Shown here: in pieces, positions 1 to 6,673 of the stretch
Position numbering within the stretch: position 1 is the first letter of the stretch
Layout of the letters: each line of letters begins with the position of its first letter
From: JAAAOH01 sp046540795
GTDB lineage: Bacteria > Spirochaetota > Spirochaetia > DSM-27196 > PWMO01
Direction of reading: 5' to 3'
Assembly: GCA_046540795.1 (NCBI GenBank)
Contig: JBKHEN010000081.1
Coordinates: 1 to 11,693, forward strand
DNA length: 11,693 nt
Program-made: the position numbers and the translations under genes
Notes under the pieces: generated by a model
What the model saw: the letters and a program-made list of their open reading frames with translations, nothing else
The model's database searches: none
Told to the model about the DNA's origin: nothing

Positions 1-11
1 CGGTAAGCACC

Positions 12-35
12 GGGGCGCGGTAAGTGCCGCGCCCC
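12..35 (-). terminator. GC hairpin downstream of gdhA, probable terminator
   Basis: A perfect 9-bp inverted repeat, GGGGCGCGG (12-20) and CCGCGCCCC (27-35), encloses a 6-base loop. It begins 28 bases beyond the gdhA stop codon on the minus strand. No T-run follows on either strand, so it is not a textbook intrinsic terminator, and it could equally serve a convergent gene to the left of the window. The heptamer CGGTAAG occurs at 1-7 and again at 18-24. Confidence 0.5.
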
Positions 36-63
36 TAACCGCTCATCTACCTGTGCAGGCCGG

Positions 64-1401
64 CTAATAGCCGAGGTCGATCATCGCGTCCGCGACGCGA
101 CGGAACCCGGCGATGTTTGCACCACGCACGTAATCGACCGAGCCGTCTTCACGCGTGCCGGATTCGACAGCTGCGGAGTGAATGTCTCCCATGATCTGTC
201 GCAGCTTGGACTCAACTTCCTCCCGCGGCCACGAAAGCTTCATGGCGTTCTGAGACATCTCCAAGCCTGACACCGCGACGCCCCCGGCGTTTGCCGCTTT
301 TCCGGGGGCCATTGGGACACCGGCTTTCTGGAATGCCTCGACCGCCTCGGGGGTGCAGCCCATGTTCGACACCTCGGCCACGTAGGACACGCCGTTCTTG
401 ATCAGATTCTGCGCGTCCTCGCCGGTGAGCTCATTCTGTATGGCCGACGGCAGGGCCACATCCACCGGTACCTCCCACGGACGGCGGTCGGGAACAAACG
501 TTGCGTTGAACTTCTCCGCGTACGGCGCGACCACGTCGTTGTTGGAGGCCCGTAACTCGAGCATGTAGTCGAACTTCTCCTGAGTGGAGACACCTTCTTC
601 GTCTACGATGTAACCGTCGGGGCCGGAGAGGGTAACGACTTTGGCACCAAGCTCGCTGGCCTTCATGACGGCTCCCCAGGCTACGTTGCCGAAGCCTGAG
701 ACGGCGACACGCTTTCCCTCGATACTGTCGCCTCGTATCTTCATCATATGGTCGAGGAAGTAGACGGCGCCGAAGCCCGTAGCTTCCGGCCGGATGAGTG
801 AGCCGCCCCAACCACGGCCTTTTCCGGTGAGCACGCCGACGTGCTCACCTTGCAGGCGTTTCCACTGGCCGTAGAGAAATCCGAGCTCCAAGGCGCCGAC
901 GCCGATGTCCCCGGCGGGCACGTCGAGGTCCGGGCCGATGTACTTCTGCAATTCGGTCATGAACGCTTTGGTGAACCGCCGGATCTCGTTGGGCGATTTC
1001 CCTTTTGTGTGGAAGTCAGAGCCTCCCTTGCCGCCGCCGAGGGGGAGCCCGGTGAGGGCGTTCTTGAAGGTTTGCTCGAAGGCGAGAAACTTCAAGCCCC
1101 CGAGCGTTACGCTGGGATGAAACCGCAGACCGCCCTTGTACGGGCCGAGGGTGTTGTTGAACTGCACTCGGTAGCCGCGGTTCACCTGGACGTCTCCGTT
1201 GTCGTCTTCCCATTCGACGCGGAAGGTAATGACCCGGTCCGGCTCGGTCAGCCGTTCGAGGATCTTGGCGTCCACGTATGCGGGATTTGCGTTGATCAGG
1301 TCGGTGACCGACTCACATACCTCACGAACCGCCTGGACGAACTCAGGCTGTGCCGGGTTGCGACGTTCCACACCCGAGACAAAATCATCGAGCTTGTACA
1401 T
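64..1401 (-). CDS. gdhA: Glutamate dehydrogenase, hexameric type, probably NADP-dependent
   Basis: This 445-residue protein has the usual length of the small hexameric bacterial enzyme. It catalyses the reversible reductive amination of 2-oxoglutarate to glutamate in the cytosol. Visible motifs are the substrate-site segment PYKGGLRFHPSV (87-98, with Lys89), the glycine-rich loop with catalytic Lys LPLGGGKGGSDF (119-130, Lys125), DVPAGDIGVG with catalytic Asp165, RPEATGFG (204-211), and the Rossmann turn SGFGNVA (235-241). Cofactor preference cannot be fixed by eye; NADP is the usual choice for this subgroup. The ATG start is supported by GAGGTG placed four bases upstream on the minus strand (1405-1410) and by a promoter at 1457-1485. 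It diverges from an operon that contains a glutamate-forming aminotransferase, so it may recycle glutamate to 2-oxoglutarate for that enzyme (inference), or simply assimilate ammonia. Confidence 0.96.
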   Translation of the reverse strand: MYKLDDFVSGVERRNPAQPEFVQAVREVCESVTDLINANPAYVDAKILERLTEPDRVITFRVEWEDDNGDVQVNRGYRVQFNNTLGPYKGGLRFHPSVTLGGLKFLAFEQTFKNALTGLPLGGGKGGSDFHTKGKSPNEIRRFTKAFMTELQKYIGPDLDVPAGDIGVGALELGFLYGQWKRLQGEHVGVLTGKGRGWGGSLIRPEATGFGAVYFLDHMMKIRGDSIEGKRVAVSGFGNVAWGAVMKASELGAKVVTLSGPDGYIVDEEGVSTQEKFDYMLELRASNNDVVAPYAEKFNATFVPDRRPWEVPVDVALPSAIQNELTGEDAQNLIKNGVSYVAEVSNMGCTPEAVEAFQKAGVPMAPGKAANAGGVAVSGLEMSQNAMKLSWPREEVESKLRQIMGDIHSAAVESGTREDGSVDYVRGANIAGFRRVADAMIDLGY

Positions 1402-1456
1402 AATTCACCTCTGTGTATCGATAGTTGAACTTGCGTCTAATTGATGCGACACTTCC

Positions 1457-1485
1457 ATTCTCAGCCCGTCCCACGGATTTGTCAA
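1457..1485 (-). promoter_or_regulatory. Predicted sigma70-type promoter of gdhA
   Basis: Read on the minus strand, a perfect TTGACA -35 box (1485-1480) is followed after 17 bases by GAGAAT (1462-1457), which matches four of six positions of TATAAT. Transcription would start near 1450 and give a leader of about 50 bases before the gdhA ATG at 1401. The -35 box lies inside an inverted repeat, CCACGG (1471-1476) and CCGTGG (1491-1496), a possible operator. Confidence 0.55.
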
Positions 1486-1532
1486 GCTTGCCGTGGCCGG
1501 TTAGTTCTACAAATCGTCCCTTGAAGAACGAA

Positions 1533-1551
1533 TGATACCATGAGTGATACC
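1533..1551. repeat. Two direct TGATACC repeats, a third copy in the operon promoter
   Basis: TGATACC occurs at 1533-1539 and 1545-1551, starting 12 bases apart, which is a little more than one helical turn. A third copy lies at 1760-1766 inside the spacer of the operon promoter. The second and third copies share the nine bases GTGATACCG (1544-1552 and 1759-1767). This pattern suggests binding sites for one regulator acting on both divergent promoters. No regulator gene is in the window. Confidence 0.4.
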
Positions 1552-1563
1552 GATCGATCCACC

Positions 1564-1578
1564 GTCGAGCAGCTCGAC
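1564..1578. repeat. 15-bp perfect palindrome, possible operator
   Basis: GTCGAGC and GCTCGAC flank a single A. The symmetry is perfect over seven bases on each side, which fits a dimeric regulator site better than a hairpin terminator, since no T-run follows on either strand. It sits roughly 80 bases upstream of the gdhA -35 box. Confidence 0.3.
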
Positions 1579-1746
1579 CTTTCGTTTCGGGCCGGCCTGA
1601 AGCCCGTGCTGTACGTGGTTGCCATGTCCGCGCTCTTTTCACAACCCGCTCGGCGCTGTCACCTTTGCTGCTCGATGTGGAAGGGGCTACGACGGGGGAC
1701 GCGAGGAAGGAGAAACACAATGGCAGTGAACGTTGAGTGTTTATTC

Positions 1747-1775
1747 TTGACAGCAACGGTGATACCGTGCACAAT
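1747..1775 (+). promoter_or_regulatory. Predicted sigma70-type promoter of the six-gene operon
   Basis: A perfect TTGACA -35 box (1747-1752) is followed after exactly 17 bases by CACAAT (1770-1775), which matches four of six bases of TATAAT. Transcription would start near 1782, leaving a leader of about 65 bases before the aminotransferase ATG. A second possible -10 box, TATAGT at 1789-1794, has no matching -35 and is the weaker candidate. The spacer holds an inverted repeat (1756-1768), and two more palindromes follow the predicted start. Confidence 0.6.
1756..1768. promoter_or_regulatory. Inverted repeat in the promoter spacer, candidate operator
   Basis: ACGGT (1756-1760) and ACCGT (1764-1768) are perfect arms around GAT. 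The element lies wholly between the -35 and -10 boxes, so a bound protein would block RNA polymerase. It includes the third copy of TGATACC, which ties it to the two upstream repeats. Confidence 0.45.
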
Positions 1776-1789
1776 AAGGGTGTTTCAGT

Positions 1790-1817
1790 ATAGTAACTAT
1801 TGTTCAATTAATAGAAC
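1790..1817. promoter_or_regulatory. Two adjacent palindromes just after the predicted transcription start
   Basis: ATAGT-A-ACTAT (1790-1800) is a perfect 11-base palindrome. It is followed at 1802-1817 by GTTCAATTAATAGAAC, a 16-base palindrome with one mismatched pair. Both lie just downstream of the predicted start near 1782 and upstream of the ribosome site GGAG (1838-1841). Their AT-rich symmetric form suits repressor half-sites. The alternative is chance symmetry in AT-rich DNA. Confidence 0.4.
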
Positions 1818-1847
1818 GCAATATCGAACGTAATAACGGAGCAGACA

Positions 1848-3239
1848 ATGAGTACCACCACAAAGGCACGCAAGTTCGCAGACCTGTCCATGTCGGAGGC
1901 GCCGGTGATCAACGTGACGCCACCGGGGCCGAAGTCCAAGGAGCTCATCGATTATCAGAATAAACACGAGGGTTCCGCGGTTTCGTATCCCAAAGGGATG
2001 CCGATGGCGGTGAAGCGCGGCAAGGGTGCCACCATCGAGGACATGGACGGGAATGTCTATATCGACATGTTCGGCGGCGCGGGGGTCATGGCCGTCGGTC
2101 ATAGCCATCCGGACGTGCTTGCGGCGGCCCACGCCCAGATTGATAACTCGACTCATACCCTCGATCTTCCGACCGAAGCGCGGCAGGCAATGGTCGGTGT
2201 GTTGAGTGAGATTCTTCCCGCCGAGCTCCCGCGGGTGTTCTTCGGTGGTCCGACCGGATCCGACGCCGTGGAACAGGCGCTGAAGCTTGCCAAGTACAAT
2301 ACCGGTCGCCATGAAGTCATTGCCTTTCACGGGGCCTATCACGGCATGACCGGTGCAGCCTTGGCGCTCACCACCGATGCGTCTCACCGAGAAGGCATGG
2401 GACCCCTGGTGCCCGGGGCACGCTTCATCCCCTATGACTACAAGTATCGCAGCCCCTTCGGTGGCCCCGCGGAGGAAACAGACCTCCGTGCCGCGGATTA
2501 CCTCGAGATGGTCCTCAGTGATTCTCACTCCGGGTTTGCCAAGCCTGCGGCGGTTATCCTCGAGACGGTTCAGGGAGAGGGCGGCACGATCATTCCGAGC
2601 CCGCGTTTTCTGCGGCGGGTGCGCGAAATTACCCGAAAGCACGACGTACTGCTGATCTGTGACGAGATCCAGGCGGGCCTGGGGCGAACCGGGAAGATGT
2701 TCGCCTTCGAGCACGCCGGCGAGGATTTTGTTCCCGACATTATCACGATGAGTAAGGCGCTGGGTGGACTCGGGTTCCCGATTTCGGCAATTGCCTACCG
2801 CGAAGAGCTCAACACCTGGCCGGCGGGTGCCACGATCGGCACCTTCCGGGGGAACATGGTGGCCTTCGCTGCGGGAGCGGCGGCTCTGCGGTTCATGAAG
2901 GAGAACGACGTCCCCGGTTATGCCGCAGAGCTCGGGGCCAAGATGCTCACCGAGCTCAAGAAGTTGGAGAGCGAGACCAAGATCGTCGGAGAGGCTCGGG
3001 GCATCGGTCTGATGTTCGGCATCGAGATCGTGCGGGACCAGAAGACAAAGGAGCCGGCCGCCGACCTGGCAAAAAGGGTTCGCAAGTACGCGCATCAGCG
3101 CGGCGTGATGATCGAGATCGGCGGACACCATGGCAATGTCGCTCGGTTGTTGCCGCCCCTGGTCATCCCTGAGGAACTGGCGATGAAGGGGGTCGAAATC
3201 ATAGCCGGCGTCATCCGGGACATCGAAAAGGAACTGTAG
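1848..3239 (+). CDS. Class III PLP aminotransferase, diaminobutyrate--2-oxoglutarate (DoeD-like)
   Basis: This 463-residue enzyme belongs to PLP fold type I, class III. Motifs visible: the N-terminal PPGPKSKEL and YPKGMPMAVKRGKG region (25-60), the DGNVYID strand (67-73), the PLP-phosphate loop GGPTGSDAVEQALKLA (133-148), AFHGAYHG (159-166), the cofactor aspartate in CDEIQAG (Asp272), the PLP lysine in MSKALGG (Lys303), and GTFRGN (331-336), a form I associate with the diaminobutyrate/EctB/DoeD branch rather than ArgD. The expected reaction is 2,4-diaminobutyrate plus 2-oxoglutarate giving aspartate semialdehyde plus glutamate, reversible. It is the first gene of the operon; GGAG at 1838-1841 supports the ATG. 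The next gene, asd, acts on the same semialdehyde, which strengthens the call. A GABA, ornithine or N-acetyl-diaminopimelate aminotransferase cannot be excluded. No ectA or ectC is present, so EctB in ectoine synthesis is unlikely. Confidence 0.8.
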   Translation: MSTTTKARKFADLSMSEAPVINVTPPGPKSKELIDYQNKHEGSAVSYPKGMPMAVKRGKGATIEDMDGNVYIDMFGGAGVMAVGHSHPDVLAAAHAQIDNSTHTLDLPTEARQAMVGVLSEILPAELPRVFFGGPTGSDAVEQALKLAKYNTGRHEVIAFHGAYHGMTGAALALTTDASHREGMGPLVPGARFIPYDYKYRSPFGGPAEETDLRAADYLEMVLSDSHSGFAKPAAVILETVQGEGGTIIPSPRFLRRVREITRKHDVLLICDEIQAGLGRTGKMFAFEHAGEDFVPDIITMSKALGGLGFPISAIAYREELNTWPAGATIGTFRGNMVAFAAGAAALRFMKENDVPGYAAELGAKMLTELKKLESETKIVGEARGIGLMFGIEIVRDQKTKEPAADLAKRVRKYAHQRGVMIEIGGHHGNVARLLPPLVIPEELAMKGVEIIAGVIRDIEKEL

Positions 3240-3257
3240 GAAGCTGGAGGAACGAGG

Positions 3258-4292
3258 ATGACACAAAAGGCGAAATACAACGTAGCAGTAGTCGGCGCAC
3301 TGGGGATGGTAGGGACGGAAATGATCCGTACCCTGGAGCGGCGAAACTTCCCGGTGGATGAGTTCCGCCCCCTGGATATCCCCGAAAACGCCGGAAAGAC
3401 GGTTACCTACAACGGTAGCGATGTGGAGGTTCAGGCGGCGGTCAAGGAAAACTTCGGCGGCATCGACATAGCGATTTTCTCCGCCGGCGCCGGCGCGAGC
3501 AAGATTCTCGCACCTCAGGCGGTGGAGATGGGCGCGGTCGTCGTCGACAACTCCTCTCAATGGAGGCTCGATCCGGAGTGTCCCCTGGTGGTTCCGGAAG
3601 TCAATCCGCATGACCTCAAGTGGCACAAGGGTATTGTTCCCAATCCGAACTGCTCAACCATTCAGATGGTCGTGGTGTTGAAGCCGATCCACGACCGCGG
3701 CGGTATCAAGCGGGTGGTCGTGTCTACCTACCAGGCTGCCTCAGGCGGCGGGCGAAAGGGCTACGAGGGGCTTACCGCGGAGGCTCGGGAGTACCTCGAG
3801 ACCGGCAAACCTGTTGAGCCGCGGGTCCACCCCGTACAGCTTGCGTTCAACTGTGTGCCGCACATCGACGTCTTCCAGGAGAAGGATTACACCAAAGAAG
3901 AGTACAAGATGGTCTACGAGACCCGGAAGATCATGGGTGACGCCACAATCGGCGTGAGTGCTACCTGCGTTCGCGTGCCGGTATGGTACGGACACTCTGA
4001 GTCCGTGAATGTCGAGACGGAGCGCAAGATCACGGCGGCGGAAGCGAAACAGATTCTTGCGGAAGCCCCGAGCGTTGAGGTCGTCGACGACGTGGCGAAT
4101 AACGTCTATCCGACGCCTCTCGACAGTAACGATCGGGACGAAACCATGGTGGGGCGAATTCGAGAGGACCTCACTATCGAGAACGGCCTGAATCTGTGGG
4201 TCGTGTCGAACAATATTCGCAAAGGAGCGGCGCTGAACGCGGTCCAGATCGCCGAAACTCTCGTTGAGATGGATCTGGTGAGGGTGCCGTAG
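3258..4292 (+). CDS. asd: Aspartate-semialdehyde dehydrogenase (phosphorylating)
   Basis: The 344-residue protein interconverts L-aspartyl-4-phosphate and L-aspartate semialdehyde with NADPH and phosphate. It has the N-terminal Rossmann motif VGALGMVGTEM (12-22), the phosphate-binding arginine in SSQWRLDPECPLVVPEVN (Arg103), the catalytic cysteine in PNPNCSTIQ (Cys132), STYQAASGGGRKG (156-168, with SGGG where SGAG is usual), the catalytic histidine in RVPVWYGHSESV (His246), and the C-terminal NNIRKGAALNAVQIAE (318-333). The phosphate arginine marks a true Asd rather than the non-phosphorylating aldehyde dehydrogenase DoeC. GGAGG at 3246-3250 precedes the ATG by seven bases. It sits 18 bases after the aminotransferase and 10 bases before the amidohydrolase, so it is surely cotranscribed. 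It could be the general biosynthetic Asd for lysine, threonine and methionine or a catabolic copy; the context favours a role with the aminotransferase. Confidence 0.95.
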   Translation: MTQKAKYNVAVVGALGMVGTEMIRTLERRNFPVDEFRPLDIPENAGKTVTYNGSDVEVQAAVKENFGGIDIAIFSAGAGASKILAPQAVEMGAVVVDNSSQWRLDPECPLVVPEVNPHDLKWHKGIVPNPNCSTIQMVVVLKPIHDRGGIKRVVVSTYQAASGGGRKGYEGLTAEAREYLETGKPVEPRVHPVQLAFNCVPHIDVFQEKDYTKEEYKMVYETRKIMGDATIGVSATCVRVPVWYGHSESVNVETERKITAAEAKQILAEAPSVEVVDDVANNVYPTPLDSNDRDETMVGRIREDLTIENGLNLWVVSNNIRKGAALNAVQIAETLVEMDLVRVP

Positions 4293-4302
4293 CACCGAGC
4301 CC

Positions 4303-5511
4303 ATGTATGTCCGAAGCGAGATACAACGACTGAATGACGAGCTACTTGGGATTCGGCGTGACCTTCATGCTCATCCCGAGCTCGGTTTTCAGGAATACCG
4401 AACCGCCGAGGTGATCGAGCGTCACCTTCGCGCTCTCGGGCTCGAGCCTCGCAGGATGGCCGGGACCGGCGTCGTTGCCGACCTCGAAGGTGGTCGAAGC
4501 GATGCCGGTCCCGTTTTGTTATTGCGGGCGGATATGGACGCGTTGCCGATCCAGGAGGCCACGGGTCTGCCGTACGCTTCCCAGACCGACGGAGTCATGC
4601 ACGCATGCGGCCATGATGCACACACGGCGATGCTGCTGACGGCGGCCAAGGTTCTCACCGGGAAGGCCGCCGAGATACCGGGGCGAATTCGGTTTCTGTT
4701 CCAGCCGAACGAAGAGGTCGCCGGCGCCGAGAAGATGGTTGCCGAGGGCGCTCTTGAGAATCCGCGAGTAAACGCGGCACTGGGCGTTCATGTCTGGACG
4801 CCGTTGCCCACCGGTACGATCGGTGCAACCGCCGGCGGCGTGATGTCGAGCATGGACGTATTCCGGATCGTCATTCGGGGAAAAGGTGGGCATACCGGGT
4901 ATCCCGAAAGCGCCGTCGACCCGGTCATTGCCGCCGCGGACCTCATACAGACTGCCCAACGGCTGCAGACCCGGGACATCAGCCTACTCAAGCCCACCGC
5001 ACTTGTGTTCTCCAAGATCTCCGCCGGCACGAAGAACAACGTCATTCCCGACGAGGCGGTCGTAGAAGGCACGCTGCGCTACTTGTTCGATCCCAAGGTC
5101 GATGGGGACGAAGACCCACCGACCCGGCTGGAAGAGATCCTTGCCGGGGTGTGTGCCGTCCACAAGTGTAGGTACGACTTCCATGTGGAGGTTGAGAACG
5201 AGGTGGTGGTAAACGCGCCCGAGATGGTGCGGCTCGTGCGGGAGACAGCGGCCGAGATTCTCGATGATCAATCGCGGATCGTGGAGCACCGCTCGATGGC
5301 CGGTGAGGACTTTGCCGCATATGCCAAGCGCGTGCCCTCGGCGTTCATTTTCCTCGGCACGGGTAACCCGGAAAAGGGCACGGATTATCCGCACCACAAT
5401 CCCCGGTTCAATATCGATGAAGACACGATGCCGGTGGGCGTAGAGTTGCTCGTTCGCACGGCTCTGCGCTTCTTCGATGAGCAGATTGATAAGAAAAGGG
5501 GGTTGTCATAA
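4303..5511 (+). CDS. M20D family metal-dependent amidohydrolase (N-acyl amino acid deacylase type)
   Basis: The 402-residue protein is a cytosolic amidohydrolase of the HipO/AbgB/N-acetyl-diaminopimelate deacetylase group, which cleaves N-acyl amino acids using two divalent metals. Visible: RRDLHAHPELGFQEYRTAE (18-36), RADMDALP (75-82), the metal motif HACGHDAHTAM (100-110, Cys102 and His104), the general base and metal glutamates in NEEVAGAEKM (Glu137, Glu138), the metal histidine in GVHVW (His163), the dimerisation-domain motif GKGGHTGYPE (193-202), GEDFAAY (334-340) and the last metal histidine in HHNPRFNIDED (His365). All expected ligands are intact. There is no clear ribosome site before the ATG, only GAG at 4298-4300, so translation may depend on coupling to asd. 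Placed between Asd and a TeaA-like transporter, it may deacylate an imported N-acyl-diaminobutyrate; N-acetyl-diaminopimelate is the main alternative substrate. Confidence 0.9.
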   Translation: MYVRSEIQRLNDELLGIRRDLHAHPELGFQEYRTAEVIERHLRALGLEPRRMAGTGVVADLEGGRSDAGPVLLLRADMDALPIQEATGLPYASQTDGVMHACGHDAHTAMLLTAAKVLTGKAAEIPGRIRFLFQPNEEVAGAEKMVAEGALENPRVNAALGVHVWTPLPTGTIGATAGGVMSSMDVFRIVIRGKGGHTGYPESAVDPVIAAADLIQTAQRLQTRDISLLKPTALVFSKISAGTKNNVIPDEAVVEGTLRYLFDPKVDGDEDPPTRLEEILAGVCAVHKCRYDFHVEVENEVVVNAPEMVRLVRETAAEILDDQSRIVEHRSMAGEDFAAYAKRVPSAFIFLGTGNPEKGTDYPHHNPRFNIDEDTMPVGVELLVRTALRFFDEQIDKKRGLS

Positions 5512-5580
5512 CGGGAGAAAGAGAAGACTATTGGCATCATTTTGCAAGAATATGCACACACTAAGAGGAGGTGTATGAAG

Positions 5581-6648
5581 ATGACTAAGAGGTTTGTGGT
5601 TCTGTTGGTTCTTGCGGCATTCCTGTTCTCTGCCGCAGGTGTGTTCGCCGGCGGCGAGCAGGAGGCGGGAGAAGAAGTCGAGGTCATCGAGACACGGCTG
5701 GCTTCCGAGGAGGTCGAAGGCGACTTCATGACGGTTTGGGCGGAGAACTTCGCCGAGTACATGGAGGAGGAAACCGACGGCCGGTATCAGATCGACGTGT
5801 ATCCCTACGGGTCTCTCGGCGATACTCGTGACATCAATGAGCTCGCGCAGCTCGGGGTCGTGGAGTTCGTCTTCTCCGACTTCGCGTGGATCAGCTCGTT
5901 CGTCCCCCAGGCACAGGTGCTTGCGCTGCATTATCTGTGGCCGCGGGAGAAGATCGGGGAGGTCCTCGAATGGGTCGTGCAAAACGGCGACAGCATGGAG
6001 CTGCTGGAAGAGCACTTCCGTGATAACGGCCTGGTACCGCTGGGCATCGTCTACGAGGGCTGGCAGTGGATTACCGCCAAGGATCCGATCGAGAGTCTCG
6101 ACGACATGGACGGTGTAAAAACGCGGGTCATGGGCTCAAAGCTTCTCGTGGAGAACTACCGCTCCTACGGATTCTCGCCGACGCCGATGGACTACGGTGA
6201 GGTCTACAGCGGCCTCCAGACCGGTCTCATCGACGCTCAGGTCAATCCGCTTTTCGCGAATTACAGCATGAAGTTCTACGAAGTTACCGACTACTTCGTA
6301 CAGATGTGGGCGGAGCCGTTCCTCGGTATCCCGACGGTGAACATGCAGCACTTCGACCTTCTTCCCGAGGAGTACCAGCAGCTCATGCGGGACTTCTGGG
6401 CCGACTCCGTCGTCGATGCTGCCGAATGGATCGACGAGCGCAACGAGTCGGACCGTGAGAAGATCATGGAGGATAGGTCTTCGATCGAATGGTACGAGTT
6501 CGACGACGAGCAGGTTGCCGAAGCGACCGAAATAGCCCGCAGCGTAGATGATCGATTTATCGAGATCGGCGGAGAGGGCGCTGAGGAGCTCTTGGAGACG
6601 CTCAAGGCTGATATCGACGCCGCCAAGGCCGCCGTCGGCGTCGAGTAA
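5581..6648 (+). CDS. dctP: TRAP transporter substrate-binding protein, TeaA/DctP-like
   Basis: This periplasmic solute-binding protein of a TRAP carrier has 355 residues from this start. A Sec signal peptide (MTKRF, then a hydrophobic stretch 6-19) probably ends at Ala23 in GVFA-GGEQ. An acidic, glycine-rich linker follows (24-38). The mature domain shows the DctP pattern: SEEVEGDFMTVWAENFAEYM (42-61), YGSLGDTRDINELAQLG (76-92), the conserved ligand arginine in KTRVMG (Arg182), and GEVYSGLQTGLIDAQVNPLF (206-225). From memory, EEVEGD, GEVYSGLQTG and the NP motif resemble the ectoine-binding protein TeaA, but the ligand is unproven. Start choice: AGGAGG (5566-5571) lies nine bases before the ATG at 5581; the ATG at 5575 is only three bases away but possible, and a TTG at 5542 would put the ribosome site inside the gene. 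The protein is rich in Glu and Asp, as in halophiles. Confidence 0.93.
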   Translation: MTKRFVVLLVLAAFLFSAAGVFAGGEQEAGEEVEVIETRLASEEVEGDFMTVWAENFAEYMEEETDGRYQIDVYPYGSLGDTRDINELAQLGVVEFVFSDFAWISSFVPQAQVLALHYLWPREKIGEVLEWVVQNGDSMELLEEHFRDNGLVPLGIVYEGWQWITAKDPIESLDDMDGVKTRVMGSKLLVENYRSYGFSPTPMDYGEVYSGLQTGLIDAQVNPLFANYSMKFYEVTDYFVQMWAEPFLGIPTVNMQHFDLLPEEYQQLMRDFWADSVVDAAEWIDERNESDREKIMEDRSSIEWYEFDDEQVAEATEIARSVDDRFIEIGGEGAEELLETLKADIDAAKAAVGVE

Positions 6649-6673
6649 GAGTCTGTCAAGGATCGAACGCAGT

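Larger units (their letters stand above)
1402..1847. other. Divergent control region between gdhA and the aminotransferase operon
   Basis: No convincing gene lies in these 446 bases. Two short open frames (plus strand 1540-1833, minus strand up to 1807) have low-complexity arginine- or serine-rich translations, no good ribosome site and no recognisable family. The region becomes AT-rich from about 1735 to 1840, as expected for a promoter. It holds one sigma70-like promoter in each direction, three copies of TGATACC, a 15-bp perfect palindrome at 1564-1578 and three palindromes around the operon promoter. Most of these are listed separately. Confidence 0.7.

Noticed and set aside
841..1428. 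Plus-strand open frame of 195 codons inside gdhA.
   Set aside because: Lies opposite the most conserved part of glutamate dehydrogenase, including the catalytic lysine region.
1385..1807. Minus-strand open frame of 140 codons covering the divergent region and the gdhA start.
   Set aside because: Overlaps gdhA in another frame, has no ATG at its listed upstream end, and would contain both promoters.
1540..1833. Plus-strand open frame of 97 codons in the divergent region.
   Set aside because: No clear ribosome site, no recognisable motif, and the operon promoter lies within its 3' part.
1797..3626. Minus-strand open frame of 609 codons opposite the aminotransferase and asd.
   Set aside because: It mirrors two well-supported plus-strand genes in GC-rich DNA, where antisense frames stay open by codon bias. 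Its translation is rich in Arg and His and matches no family I know.
1848..4292. Ectoine biosynthesis (EctB with Asd).
   Set aside because: No EctA acetyltransferase or EctC synthase is present, and the operon continues with a deacylase and an importer, which points to uptake and breakdown.
5542..5580. Upstream TTG start for the TRAP binding protein.
   Set aside because: It would place the AGGAGG ribosome site inside the gene and put eleven polar residues before the signal peptide; ATG 5581 or 5575 fits better.
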